From the NCBI GenBank assembly GCA_913061005.1, contig CAJXSH010000003.1, positions 62,001 to 126,000 on the forward strand: a stretch of DNA of 64,000 bases, read 5' to 3'. Of the stretch, positions 1 to 8,296 are shown piece after piece. Every line of letters starts with the position of its first letter. Position 1 is the stretch's first letter. The notes beneath the pieces are model-generated. The model saw nothing but the letters and a program-made list of their open reading frames with translations, was not told where the DNA came from and made no database searches. This stretch comes from an uncultured Ectothiorhodospiraceae bacterium (GTDB lineage Bacteria; Pseudomonadota; Gammaproteobacteria; Nitrococcales; Nitrococcaceae). The translations under genes and the position numbers were made by a program.

Positions 1-1
1 G

Positions 2-1177
2 ATCTTCATTGCGCTGGCCATCACCGGCAACCCGATCCCGCAGCTCGGGCTGTTCGGCTCGGTGGGTGAAGGCACCTATCTGCTGGAGCGCCTCGACAAC
101 ATCCTGGTTGATCTTGGCTTCTCGCAGTACACGGTGATGAAGGGCACGACGCTGAACATGTTCTTCTTGACCATGTCGCTGATGATCGGCACCGCCGGTC
201 TGCCCCACGTCATCATCCGCTTCTTCACTGTGCCGCGGGTGCGGGATGCGCGGTTGTCCGCCGGCTGGACGCTGGTGTTCATCGCCATTCTCTACACCAC
301 GGCCCCGGCGGTGGGTGCCATGTCCTTCTACAACCTGATCAACACGGTGCAGCCGGGTGAGATCGGGGCCGAAGAAGGCAACCTGGCCTACGAGAATGTC
401 CCGGGCTGGTTCTCCCGCTGGGAGGAGACCGGGCTGCTCGGCTTTGATGACAAAAACGGTGACGGCCGTATCCAGTACTACAACGACGACAGTGAGGCAT
501 TTGCCGACACCGCCGCCGAGTACGGCTGGGAAGGCAACGAGCTGACCGTTGACCGCGACATCATGGTGATGGCCAACCCCGAGATCGCACAGCTCCCGGC
601 CTGGGTGATCGCGCTGACCGTGGCCGGTGGCCTGGCGGCAGCGTTGTCAACGGCAGCCGGGTTGTTGATGGCCATATCCTCGGCGGTCTCTCATGACCTG
701 ATCAAGGGCGTCATCAACCCGGGGATCAGCGAGAAAGGCGAACTGCTGGCGGCTCGAGTGGCCATGGCAGGTGCCGTACTGGTGGCCGGCTATCTGGGGC
801 TCAACCCACCCGGGTTTGCCGCGCAGGTGGTGGCACTGGCCTTCGGGCTGGCGGCCTCGTCGCTGTTCCCGGTGCTCATGCTTGGCATTTTCAACCGTCG
901 CATGAACAGCGCCGGTGCCATGGCCGGCATGCTCTCGGGTCTGGGCTTTACCATGATCTATGTGTTCGTCTACAAGGGGTGGTTCTTCATCCCCGGCACC
1001 AACATGCTGCCGGACACCCCCGAGCACTGGGTGATGGGCATCGGCCCGCAGTCCATCGGCGCTGTCGGCGCGATTATCAACGTGGTGGTCGCCACGCTGG
1101 TATCCCGGGCCACGGCACCGCCGCCGAAGGACATCCAGGAGCTCGTCGAGAGCATCCGTGTCCCGCGGGCAAGCTAA
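2..1177 (+). CDS. Sodium:solute symporter, 3' part (5' end outside the window)
   Basis: This is the C-terminal part of a sodium/solute symporter (SSS) family transporter in the inner membrane, which would import a small solute, probably a carboxylate such as acetate, with Na+. The frame is open to the left edge, so the start is missing. Several hydrophobic helices are visible, and the LPHVIIRFFTVP segment is typical of the acetate-permease-like VC_2705 branch. Between two helices lies a hydrophilic loop with an EF-hand-like stretch (DKNGDGRI, bases 449-472). The gene converges on a DUF294 gene across a shared terminator. In several Proteobacteria this symporter, a DUF294 protein and a PAS/exonuclease protein sit together, which is from memory. 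The substrate is not shown by the sequence. Family assignment is firm; the branch is likely. Confidence 0.85.
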   Translation: MFIALAITGNPIPQLGLFGSVGEGTYLLERLDNILVDLGFSQYTVMKGTTLNMFFLTMSLMIGTAGLPHVIIRFFTVPRVRDARLSAGWTLVFIAILYTTAPAVGAMSFYNLINTVQPGEIGAEEGNLAYENVPGWFSRWEETGLLGFDDKNGDGRIQYYNDDSEAFADTAAEYGWEGNELTVDRDIMVMANPEIAQLPAWVIALTVAGGLAAALSTAAGLLMAISSAVSHDLIKGVINPGISEKGELLAARVAMAGAVLVAGYLGLNPPGFAAQVVALAFGLAASSLFPVLMLGIFNRRMNSAGAMAGMLSGLGFTMIYVFVYKGWFFIPGTNMLPDTPEHWVMGIGPQSIGAVGAIINVVVATLVSRATAPPPKDIQELVESIRVPRAS

Positions 1178-1213
1178 GCGATCCGCGATGGGGCATCGCT
1201 GAGATGCCCCCAC

Positions 1214-1243
1214 AAAAAACCCGGGCCTGGCCCGGGTTTTTTT
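1214..1243. terminator. Bidirectional intrinsic terminator
   Basis: A perfect GC stem (CCCGGGC / GCCCGGG, 1220-1236, 3-nt loop) is flanked by A6 on the left and T7 on the right. It lies between the convergent symporter and DUF294 genes and can serve both strands. Confidence 0.85.
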
Positions 1244-1275
1244 ATGTCTGACCGCCCACCGACGGGGCCAAGCGC

Positions 1276-3180
1276 CTAGAGCTGGAAGCGCACCTCGAGC
1301 TTTTTCTGCAACCGACGGGCTTCGCGCAATGCCTCTTTAAGGATGCGACGGTCCATGGGGTTGAGCTCGTCGGGATCGAGCCGATTGTTCATCGACTCAC
1401 CCGCGGCGGCCTGACGCTGGTGTTCGCGCATGCGCAGCAACTGGATGAATGCAAAAGAGCGCTGAAAGGCGCCTGCGTCCTCGGCGCTGAGCACGCCGGC
1501 CGAGACCAGCGCCCGATACCGCGCCGGCGTGTTGGACTCGGCAATCCCCGCCTGCAGGGCCAGCACCCGGGCGGCATCGACGAACGGTGTCAGTCCCCGG
1601 ACCTTCAGATCGATACGCTCGACGCCGTCGGTGTCTTTTTCGGTGGAGAAATCGCGGAACATGCCAAGCGGCGGACGGATGGCCAGGCAGTTTCCGGCAA
1701 GGGTGTGCAGGAAAACGCTGTTGCCGGCGGCCAGATCCGCCACGCGCTGATGCAGGGCATCACCCGCCGGCAGATCGCCCCAGATGGGGCGGAAGTCAAA
1801 ATAGATGGTGGAGTTGAGCAGATTCTCCGGGGTGGCGCTGCCCACCATCTCGCGAAAGGTCTGCTCCCACTCGGCAAAGCTCAGGCAAAGGCGTGGGTTG
1901 CTGGCCATCACATTGCCCGTGCACAGGGTAAAGCCACAGCGGTCGAGGACCTGGTTGATATGCCAGGCCAACGGCAGGATGCGTTGCCGCACCGTCTCGG
2001 TCGCCTCGTCACCGGGGTCGAAGAGAATGCCGTTGTCCTGGTCGGTGACGCGGGTCTGTTCGCTGCGCCCCTCGCTGCCAAAGGCAATCCAGGTAAAGGG
2101 CACCCCGGGGTCGCCCTGCTCTTCGATGCTCAGTTCGATGGCGCGGGTGACGGTCCGGTCATTGAGCAGAGTGATGATACGGGTGATCTGCTCGACCCCC
2201 GCGCCGTGGGCCATCATGGTATCGATCAGCGCCCCGACATCACTGCGCGCCCGGACCAGCGCCTCGACACTGCCGGCGGCGGTGATCGCCCGGGTCAGAT
2301 GAACCAGGTTGATCCGCTGCAGCGCGAAGATGTCCCGCTCCGAGACAATCCCGGCCAGCCGGCCGCGGTCATCGGTGACCACCATGTGCCGGATATGATG
2401 ACGGGCCATTTCCACCACCGCCTCGAAGGCATAGGTGTCGGCATCGAGACTGAGCGGGTCCGGCGTCATCACCGACGAGAGCGGGCTTTCGAGATCGACG
2501 CCATCGGCCACCACCGCGCGCAGATCATGCAGGGTGAATATGCCTTTGGCGCGACGGCCGGCATCGGTGACCAGGATGCTGCCGACCTCGTGCTCGTGCA
2601 TGGACCGCACGGCCTTGTGAATGGCTGTCTCGGGCGCACAGGTCAATGGATCGCTCTGCATCAGCCCCCGCAGCGGGGTCTCCAGCGACGAATCCCCACC
2701 CAGATTGCCGGCGGCGTGTTGCTGGATATCGCGCTGGACCTGATCCAGCAGACTGCTCACGCCGCGCATGCAGTAATCGCGAAACGCCGGGCTTTCGCCA
2801 AGCAGGTGCTCGAACGCGGGCCTGGGCAGCCGCAGGCAACGCACATCGGTGGCCGCGCGGTAGAACGTGCGGGTGGCCCGCTGGCCGATCATCGCGGCCA
2901 TCGGGAAGTTGTCGCCGGCTTCGAGTTCGAAACGCTCCACCCCCTCCTCGCCCACACCCGGCCGTTCGGCGGCCACGCCACCGCTGACAATCAGATAGAA
3001 ATGGCGCACACGCCCGGATCCGGGCTCGAGGATGACATCGCCGGCGGCATAGTCCATGAGCTGGACATGTTCAAGGAAATAGTCCCGCAGCGACCGCGGA
3101 AAACGGTCGAAGGGGGCATGGTCGTTGAGAAACGCATGAGCAACAGTATGTGCTTCCGCCACCACCTCGGTGCCGGTCAT
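1276..3180 (-). CDS. DUF294 nucleotidyltransferase-like protein with cyclic-nucleotide and CBS domains
   Basis: Predicted cytoplasmic signalling protein of about 634 aa. In order it shows a cyclic-nucleotide-binding-like domain (about 25-135), a pair of CBS domains (about 170-290), and a DUF294 domain related to the nucleotidyltransferase fold of GlnD, with the signature GSEGRSEQ and DQDN near 368-383, followed by a DUF294 C-terminal helical domain. CBS pairs usually sense adenylates; the target of the transferase is unknown. The chosen ATG at 3180 has GGGAGG five bases upstream. A TTG at 3216 also has a GAGGT-type site and would add 12 residues. The gene faces the symporter and is divergent from the receiver and exonuclease genes, so it probably belongs to the same regulatory unit. 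Family call firm, function unknown. Confidence 0.85.
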   Translation of the reverse strand: MTGTEVVAEAHTVAHAFLNDHAPFDRFPRSLRDYFLEHVQLMDYAAGDVILEPGSGRVRHFYLIVSGGVAAERPGVGEEGVERFELEAGDNFPMAAMIGQRATRTFYRAATDVRCLRLPRPAFEHLLGESPAFRDYCMRGVSSLLDQVQRDIQQHAAGNLGGDSSLETPLRGLMQSDPLTCAPETAIHKAVRSMHEHEVGSILVTDAGRRAKGIFTLHDLRAVVADGVDLESPLSSVMTPDPLSLDADTYAFEAVVEMARHHIRHMVVTDDRGRLAGIVSERDIFALQRINLVHLTRAITAAGSVEALVRARSDVGALIDTMMAHGAGVEQITRIITLLNDRTVTRAIELSIEEQGDPGVPFTWIAFGSEGRSEQTRVTDQDNGILFDPGDEATETVRQRILPLAWHINQVLDRCGFTLCTGNVMASNPRLCLSFAEWEQTFREMVGSATPENLLNSTIYFDFRPIWGDLPAGDALHQRVADLAAGNSVFLHTLAGNCLAIRPPLGMFRDFSTEKDTDGVERIDLKVRGLTPFVDAARVLALQAGIAESNTPARYRALVSAGVLSAEDAGAFQRSFAFIQLLRMREHQRQAAAGESMNNRLDPDELNPMDRRILKEALREARRLQKKLEVRFQL

Positions 3181-3225
3181 AAGGGCCTCCCGGGGCCGAA
3201 TCCCGAAAAAGGTCAATAGATTACC

Positions 3226-3256
3226 TCGACAAACCCCGACAGGAATAGCCTATACT
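3226..3256 (+). promoter_or_regulatory. Possible promoter for the receiver/exonuclease pair
   Basis: A good -10 (TATACT, 3251-3256) follows a -35-like TCGACA (3226-3231) with a long 19-bp spacer, in the short gap between divergent genes. The strong Shine-Dalgarno sequence AGGAGGAGG begins 11 bases after the -10. Suggestive only. Confidence 0.35.
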
Positions 3257-3285
3257 GAGGGTAAACAGGAGGAGGCGGCGCAGGA

Positions 3286-3675
3286 TTGCGCCGGACGGCT
3301 ATGTATAAAAATATTCTCATCGCCGATAGCGAACCCAACCTGACCACCGCGCTGGCGTTCTTTCTCGGGCATGCCGGATTCCGCGTCGATTGTGCGGCCA
3401 GCTACGAGCAGGCCATCGAAACGGCCCGAACCCACCGGCCGGATATCGCCCTGATTGATACCCTGATCGGCGGGCGAAGCGGATACGACCTCTGTCAGGC
3501 GTTGCTCAACCTGCCGGGCATGGCCCAGCTCCCCGTCCTCATGCTCACCACCCATGGGCTTGAGGTCGAGCGCGAAAAGGCCCTGTCGCTTGGCGCCATC
3601 GACTTTCTGGTCAAGCCGTTCAACCCGGGCGATGTGCTGGCCCGGGTCCAGGAGCTGCTGCAAGAGGCCGCCTGA
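3286..3675 (+). CDS. Single-domain response regulator (receiver only)
   Basis: A CheY-like receiver of 125-129 aa with no output domain. The acidic pocket (ADSE near the N-terminus), the phospho-acceptor Asp in the ALIDTL segment, the conserved Thr in MLTTHG and Lys in LVKPF are all present, so phosphorylation looks possible. The TTG at 3286 is ten bases downstream of AGGAGGAGG, whereas the ATG at 3301 has no ribosome site at normal distance; I therefore use TTG, though ATG would give the more usual N-terminus MYKNILIAD. The next gene starts two bases after the stop, so the two are co-translated. That partner looks like a histidine kinase that has lost its phospho-histidine, so the phosphodonor is unclear. 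Confidence 0.85.
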   Translation: MRRTAMYKNILIADSEPNLTTALAFFLGHAGFRVDCAASYEQAIETARTHRPDIALIDTLIGGRSGYDLCQALLNLPGMAQLPVLMLTTHGLEVEREKALSLGAIDFLVKPFNPGDVLARVQELLQEAA

Positions 3676-3677
3676 GG

Positions 3678-5771
3678 GTGCGGGCGCTCCGGCTCCCGCG
3701 GCTGCGCAAGCGGCTCTGGTTGGTCGCCGGCGCGGCGGGCCTGGCCCAGGTCGCCGCGATCGTCACCCTGCCCCTCTGGGCGACAACGACACCGTCGTTC
3801 TCTCCGGCGCTGCTTGCGCTCGCCGCGGTCAACCTGCTGGTCACAGTGGCACTGGCCTGGGCGATCGATCAGCGCCTCGCCAAACCACTGGTCGCCACCG
3901 AAAAAGGCGCCGGTATCCTTGCCGGCTCCAATCCGGGCCATCGCCTCGAGATCCGTCCCGGCCACTGGCTGGGCAAGCTGCCAGAGACCCTGGAGAAGCT
4001 GGCAGCGGCACTGGCGCGCAGCCGCAACGAGATGGATGAAGCCGCCAGCGCCTGGGCCGCGCGGGTCGAAGCGCGCAAGGCCCGGCTCGAGACCATCCTG
4101 CGCGAAATCCGAGAAGGGGTCATCGTCTGTGCCCCGGACGGTCGCATACGGCTTTACAACCGTTCGGCTCGAGAGCTTCTGGCCAACGAGCCGGCGCTGG
4201 GGCTGGGCCGCAATATCAACGAGGTCCTGAGTGAGGGACCGGTCCGTCATACGTTGAGGCTGCTGGGCGACGAAGCCACCGGCGAGGACCCGCAAGGCGA
4301 TGCCGATCTTGTCTGCACCAGTGCCAGCGGCGACCGGCTGCTGCGCTGCCGGCTGGCAAAGCTTGACCTCGCCGACCCGGATACCGACGGCTTCGTGATG
4401 ACGCTCCAGGATATCTCTCGCGAAACCCAGGAAGGGCTCAAGCGCGAGAAACGGCTGCGTGAGGCGGTCGAGCGACTGCGTAATCCGCTGACCGCACTGG
4501 GCAGTGCCAGCGAGAGCCTGCAACTGGCTCAGCGCGCCGAGCTCCATGACGACGCACAGCGCTTCGGCCAGATCATGGCCCAGGAAAGCCAGCGCCTGAC
4601 CAAGGATTTTCTGGCCTTAACCCGTGAGACCACCGCCATGGTCACCGAGACCTGGCGGATGGAAGACACCCACCTTGGCAGCCTCATCGACAGTCTGCGG
4701 CAAAGCGCGCCGGAGACACTCCCGCGCATCCAGTGCCGGGCCAACGTCTGGGTATCCGCCGAGCCCTATCTGCTCAGCCTGGTCATCGAGGCACTGCTGC
4801 GACAGCTTCGTAGCGAGCTCAATGTCTCTGCCCTGGCGCTATCGGGACGGGCCGAGGGCAGTCTCATCTACATGGATCTGAACTGGTCGGGGGATGTGGT
4901 GGCGCCGGATCAGCTCGACCGATGGCTGGATACGGGGCTGGCCGAGGTCGGTGGCACGGTCACCCTTCGCGAGGTCCTGCAGCGTCACGACACCACCGCC
5001 TGGAGTCAGCCGGATCTCTCGCGCACCGGCCGGGCCCTGCTTCGCCTGCCGCTGCCCGGTGCGCCCGAGAAGACCGAAAGCCCGGCATCGGTCATCCCGG
5101 CCCGGCCGGAGTATTACGAATTCGCCCTCGAGGAAGAATCACGACCGCTGGGGGATACCCGGGACGCGCCGCTCCAGCAGCTCGACTACGTTGTCTTCGA
5201 CTGCGAAACCACCGGACTGGAGCCAAGCCAGGGGGACGAGATTGTCTCGATTGGCGCGGTGCGCATTCACCACGGACGGGTCATGCATGGCGAGACCTTT
5301 GAGTTGCATGCCAACCCCGCCCGGCCGATCCCGGCCCTGGCGAGCAGCATTCATGGCATCACCGACGAGGATGTGGCCGACGCCCCCCCGGTGGAAGAAG
5401 TGGTCAGGCGCTTTCACGCCTTCGCCGGCGACGCCATCCTGGTCGGGTTCAACATCGCCTTTGACATGCGCTTTTTGCAGCTCAAACAGCGCCGCTGCGG
5501 GGTTCGCTTTGACCATCCCACCCTGGATGCACTGCTGCTCTCGATCCTGCTCCATGACCATACCGGTGAGCACACCATGGAGGGCATTGCCGAGCGCCTC
5601 GGGGTGGGCATTGGCGGCCGCCACACCGCGCTTGGCGACTCGCTGACCACCGCCGAGATCTTCATCCGCCTGCTCGATCTGCTGCCGGATGAATCCATCC
5701 ACACGCTCGGCGACGCGGTGGCCGCCCAGGAGAGAATGGTCGAGTTCCGCCGCCAGCAACGGGCCTTTTAA
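3678..5771 (+). CDS. Membrane PAS / degenerate histidine kinase / DnaQ-type 3'-5' exonuclease fusion
   Basis: A 697-aa fusion. Two membrane helices (about 12-36 and 41-63) are followed by a linker helix, a PAS domain (about 135-245), a HisKA-like helical pair (about 255-315) and an HATPase-like region (about 330-460). The H-box reads ERLRNPL at 265-271, so Glu265 stands where the phospho-histidine should be, and no intact DxGxG ATP-binding box is seen. The C-terminal third (about 503-670) is a DnaQ-family exonuclease with FDCETTGL (Asp508, Glu510), a second Asp at 596 and H649xxxxD654, so that domain looks active. It starts with GTG two bases after the receiver gene. The likely role is sensory control near the membrane, with nucleic acid or a nucleotide as substrate. 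Domain calls are firm; biological role unknown. Confidence 0.85.
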   Translation: MRALRLPRLRKRLWLVAGAAGLAQVAAIVTLPLWATTTPSFSPALLALAAVNLLVTVALAWAIDQRLAKPLVATEKGAGILAGSNPGHRLEIRPGHWLGKLPETLEKLAAALARSRNEMDEAASAWAARVEARKARLETILREIREGVIVCAPDGRIRLYNRSARELLANEPALGLGRNINEVLSEGPVRHTLRLLGDEATGEDPQGDADLVCTSASGDRLLRCRLAKLDLADPDTDGFVMTLQDISRETQEGLKREKRLREAVERLRNPLTALGSASESLQLAQRAELHDDAQRFGQIMAQESQRLTKDFLALTRETTAMVTETWRMEDTHLGSLIDSLRQSAPETLPRIQCRANVWVSAEPYLLSLVIEALLRQLRSELNVSALALSGRAEGSLIYMDLNWSGDVVAPDQLDRWLDTGLAEVGGTVTLREVLQRHDTTAWSQPDLSRTGRALLRLPLPGAPEKTESPASVIPARPEYYEFALEEESRPLGDTRDAPLQQLDYVVFDCETTGLEPSQGDEIVSIGAVRIHHGRVMHGETFELHANPARPIPALASSIHGITDEDVADAPPVEEVVRRFHAFAGDAILVGFNIAFDMRFLQLKQRRCGVRFDHPTLDALLLSILLHDHTGEHTMEGIAERLGVGIGGRHTALGDSLTTAEIFIRLLDLLPDESIHTLGDAVAAQERMVEFRRQQRAF

Positions 5772-5801
5772 AAACAAAAACCCCGCCTCGGGGGCGGGGT
5801 T
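5771..5801 (-). terminator. Intrinsic terminator of the pnp end of the long leftward array
   Basis: Stem AACCCCGCC / GGCGGGGTT (5779-5787 with 5793-5801). Read leftward it is followed by TTTTTGTTTT; read rightward there is no T run. It therefore mainly ends transcription coming from pnp. Confidence 0.8.
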
Positions 5802-5846
5802 CACGATGCGGGCACACCACCCGGCAGGCGGCGGCGCCGCGTCGGA

Positions 5847-7949
5847 CTAGGCCTCTTCTTCGGCGAGTGCCTTGATGCTGAGCCGAATCCGGCCCTGGCG
5901 GTCGACCTCGAGCACCTTGACCCGAACGGTCTGTCCCTCGCTGAGCTCGTCCGAGACATTCTCGACCCGCTCGTTGGAGATCTGCGAGATGTGCACCAGC
6001 CCGTCCCGACCCGGGAGGATGTTCACGAACGCGCCAAAGTCCATGAGCTTGATCACCTTGCCCTCATAGACCTGGCCGACCTCGACATCGGCGGTGAGCA
6101 GCTCGATACGGCGACGGGCCTCTTCACCGGCGGCTTTGTCCACCGAACCGATGGTGACAATGCCATCATCGGAGATATCGATGGTGGTGCCGGTCTCTTC
6201 GGTGAGCTGGCGGATGGTCGCCCCGCCCTTGCCGATCACATCCCGGATTTTCTCCGGATCGATCTTCAGGGTGATCAAGCGCGGCGCATAGGCGGACATC
6301 TCGTCCCGGTGCTCGGGGATGACTTCGTTCATCTTGCCCAGGATGTGCAGCCGTCCTTCCTTGGCCTGCTCGAGCGCCTTTTCCATGATCTCGCGGGTGA
6401 TCCCGTTGATCTTGATGTCCATCTGCAAGGCGGTCACGCCGGCATCCGTCCCGGCGACCTTGAAGTCCATGTCACCGAGGTGGTCCTCGTCGCCGAGGAT
6501 GTCGGTGAGAACGGCAAATTCGTCACCATCCTTGATCAAGCCCATGGCGATGCCCGCCACCGGCGCCTTGATCGGGACGCCGGCATCCATCAGCGACAGG
6601 CTGGTGCCGCAGACCGATGCCATGGAGCTGGAGCCATTGGACTCGGTGATCTCGGAGACCACACGCACCACATAGGGGCAGTCTTCCGGCGAGGGCATGA
6701 CCGCCTGGATGCCGCGCTTGGCAAGCTTGCCGTGGCCGATTTCACGCCGCTTGGGCGTGCCCATGAAACCGGTCTCGCCCACGCAGTAGGGCGGGAAGTT
6801 GTAGTGGAGCATGAATGGCTCGCGCCGCTCGCCTTCGATGGCGTCGATGATCTGCGCATCCCGGCCGGTCCCCAGCGTGGTGACCACGATCGCCTGGGTC
6901 TCGCCGCGGGTGAAAATCGCCGAGCCATGGGTCCGTGGCAGCGTGCCCACCTCGATATCGATGGGCCGCACCGTGCGCTGATCACGGCCGTCGATGCGCG
7001 GATGACCGGCCAGGACCCGGCCCCGGACGATCTTTTTCTCGAGGCCCTTGAACGCCTCGCCCACCGCCTCGGCATCATAGCCCTGCGGGTTTTCGTCATC
7101 GGCCACCAGCTGGCTGTTGACCTGCTCGCGGGCCGCCGCGACCGCCTCTTGCCGGGCCTGCTTATCGGCAATCCCATAGGCCTCGGTCAGCGGCGCCTCG
7201 GCAAGTTCCCGGACCCGCTCGGCGAGTGTTTCGTCCGTTGGCGCCGGCTGCCAGTCCCAGCGGGGCTTGCCCGCCTCGGCGGCAAGCTCGTTGATGGCGT
7301 TGATCGCCGTCTGCATCTGCTCATGGCCGTGCAGCACCGCATCCAGCATGGTCTGCTCGGAGAGCCGGTTGGCCTCGGACTCGACCATCAGCACAGCGTC
7401 CGCCGTCCCCGCCACCACCAGGTCGAGCTCGGAGTCCTCAAGCTGACTGAAGGTGGGGTTGAGCAGAAAGCCGCCGTCCTTGTACCCGACCCGGGCCGCA
7501 CCAATCGGCCCGTCGAAGGGCACCCCCGAGACGGCCAACGCCGCCGAGGTACCGATCATGGCGGGGATGTCGGCGTCCACTTCGGGATTCATCGAGATCA
7601 CCGTGGCGATGACCTGCACCTCGTTGGAGAACCCTTCCGGAAACAGCGGCCGGATGGGCCGGTCAATCAGCCGCGAGACCAGGGTTTCTTTTTCGGAGGG
7701 ACGGCCCTCGCGTTTGAAAAAGCCCCCCGGGATCTTGCCGGCGGCGTAGGTGCGCTCCTGGTAGTTGACCGTCAGCGGAAGGAAGCTGCGCCCGGGCACC
7801 TCCTCGCGCTTGCCCACCACGGTGACAAGCACCACGGTGTCGGACATGTTGACCATCACGGCGCCGGTGGCCTGTCGGGCCAGCTTGCCGGTCTCGAGTG
7901 TGACGGTGTGTTCACCGAACTGGAACGATTTCTTCACGGCTGGAGTCAC
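5847..7949 (-). CDS. pnp: Polyribonucleotide nucleotidyltransferase (PNPase)
   Basis: PNPase is a phosphorolytic 3'-5' exoribonuclease that degrades mRNA in the cytoplasm, often in the RNA degradosome. The 700-aa product has the usual layout: two RNase PH domains with a helical linker, then a KH domain (about 555-615, with [11 protein letters not shown]) and an S1 domain (about 625-695, with [11 protein letters not shown]-like [15 protein letters not shown]). Length matches E. coli PNPase. The GTG start at 7949 has AAGGGTG eight bases upstream; a second GTG at 7937 is possible. It lies 32 bases after rpsO and ends the rimP-nusA-infB cluster. The short gap leaves no room for the large processed hairpin that controls pnp in E. 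coli. Confidence 0.97.
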   Translation of the reverse strand: MTPAVKKSFQFGEHTVTLETGKLARQATGAVMVNMSDTVVLVTVVGKREEVPGRSFLPLTVNYQERTYAAGKIPGGFFKREGRPSEKETLVSRLIDRPIRPLFPEGFSNEVQVIATVISMNPEVDADIPAMIGTSAALAVSGVPFDGPIGAARVGYKDGGFLLNPTFSQLEDSELDLVVAGTADAVLMVESEANRLSEQTMLDAVLHGHEQMQTAINAINELAAEAGKPRWDWQPAPTDETLAERVRELAEAPLTEAYGIADKQARQEAVAAAREQVNSQLVADDENPQGYDAEAVGEAFKGLEKKIVRGRVLAGHPRIDGRDQRTVRPIDIEVGTLPRTHGSAIFTRGETQAIVVTTLGTGRDAQIIDAIEGERREPFMLHYNFPPYCVGETGFMGTPKRREIGHGKLAKRGIQAVMPSPEDCPYVVRVVSEITESNGSSSMASVCGTSLSLMDAGVPIKAPVAGIAMGLIKDGDEFAVLTDILGDEDHLGDMDFKVAGTDAGVTALQMDIKINGITREIMEKALEQAKEGRLHILGKMNEVIPEHRDEMSAYAPRLITLKIDPEKIRDVIGKGGATIRQLTEETGTTIDISDDGIVTIGSVDKAAGEEARRRIELLTADVEVGQVYEGKVIKLMDFGAFVNILPGRDGLVHISQISNERVENVSDELSEGQTVRVKVLEVDRQGRIRLSIKALAEEEA

Positions 7950-7981
7950 TGCGGTTTCACCCTTGATCGTTGAATGTGGTC

Positions 7982-8251
7982 TTACTTACGCAGACCAAGA
8001 CGCTCGATGACGGTCTGATAGCGCTCGAGGCTTTTGCGATGCAGGTAGTCCAGCAACTGCCGGCGCTGATTGACCAGCTTGAGCAGGCCGCGGCGGGAGT
8101 GATGATCCTGCTTGTGAGAAGAGAAATGTTCGGTGAGATGCTGGATGCGGGCAGTGAGAAGGGCGATCTGGACTTCCGGCGAACCGGTATCCCCTTCGGA
8201 TCGGCCGTAATCGCGGACGATCTCCTGTTTCTGCTGGGCGCTGAGTGACAT
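7982..8251 (-). CDS. rpsO: 30S ribosomal protein S15
   Basis: Small-subunit protein S15 binds the central domain of 16S rRNA. The 89-aa product has the standard length and the family stretches [21 protein letters not shown] and [11 protein letters not shown]. The ATG at 8251 has AGGAG seven bases upstream; a TTG one codon earlier is less likely. It sits between truB and pnp, as in E. coli, and is probably co-transcribed with them. Confidence 0.98.
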   Translation of the reverse strand: MSLSAQQKQEIVRDYGRSEGDTGSPEVQIALLTARIQHLTEHFSSHKQDHHSRRGLLKLVNQRRQLLDYLHRKSLERYQTVIERLGLRK

Positions 8252-8296
8252 CAATGACTCCTGGTTAACTCGCTGTTTTTTCGCAAAGCGTGCATT

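Noticed and set aside
1420-3219. A 599-codon open frame antisense to the DUF294 gene
   Set aside because: Low-complexity product without motifs. It mirrors a well-supported gene and is explained by high GC codon bias.
5781-5801. The hairpin after the exonuclease gene as a rightward terminator
   Set aside because: There is no T run in the rightward direction. It works for leftward transcripts from pnp.
5991-7973. A 660-codon frame antisense to pnp
   Set aside because: Product is His/Asp/Gly/Leu-rich as expected for antisense of GC-biased codons; pnp on the other strand is certain.
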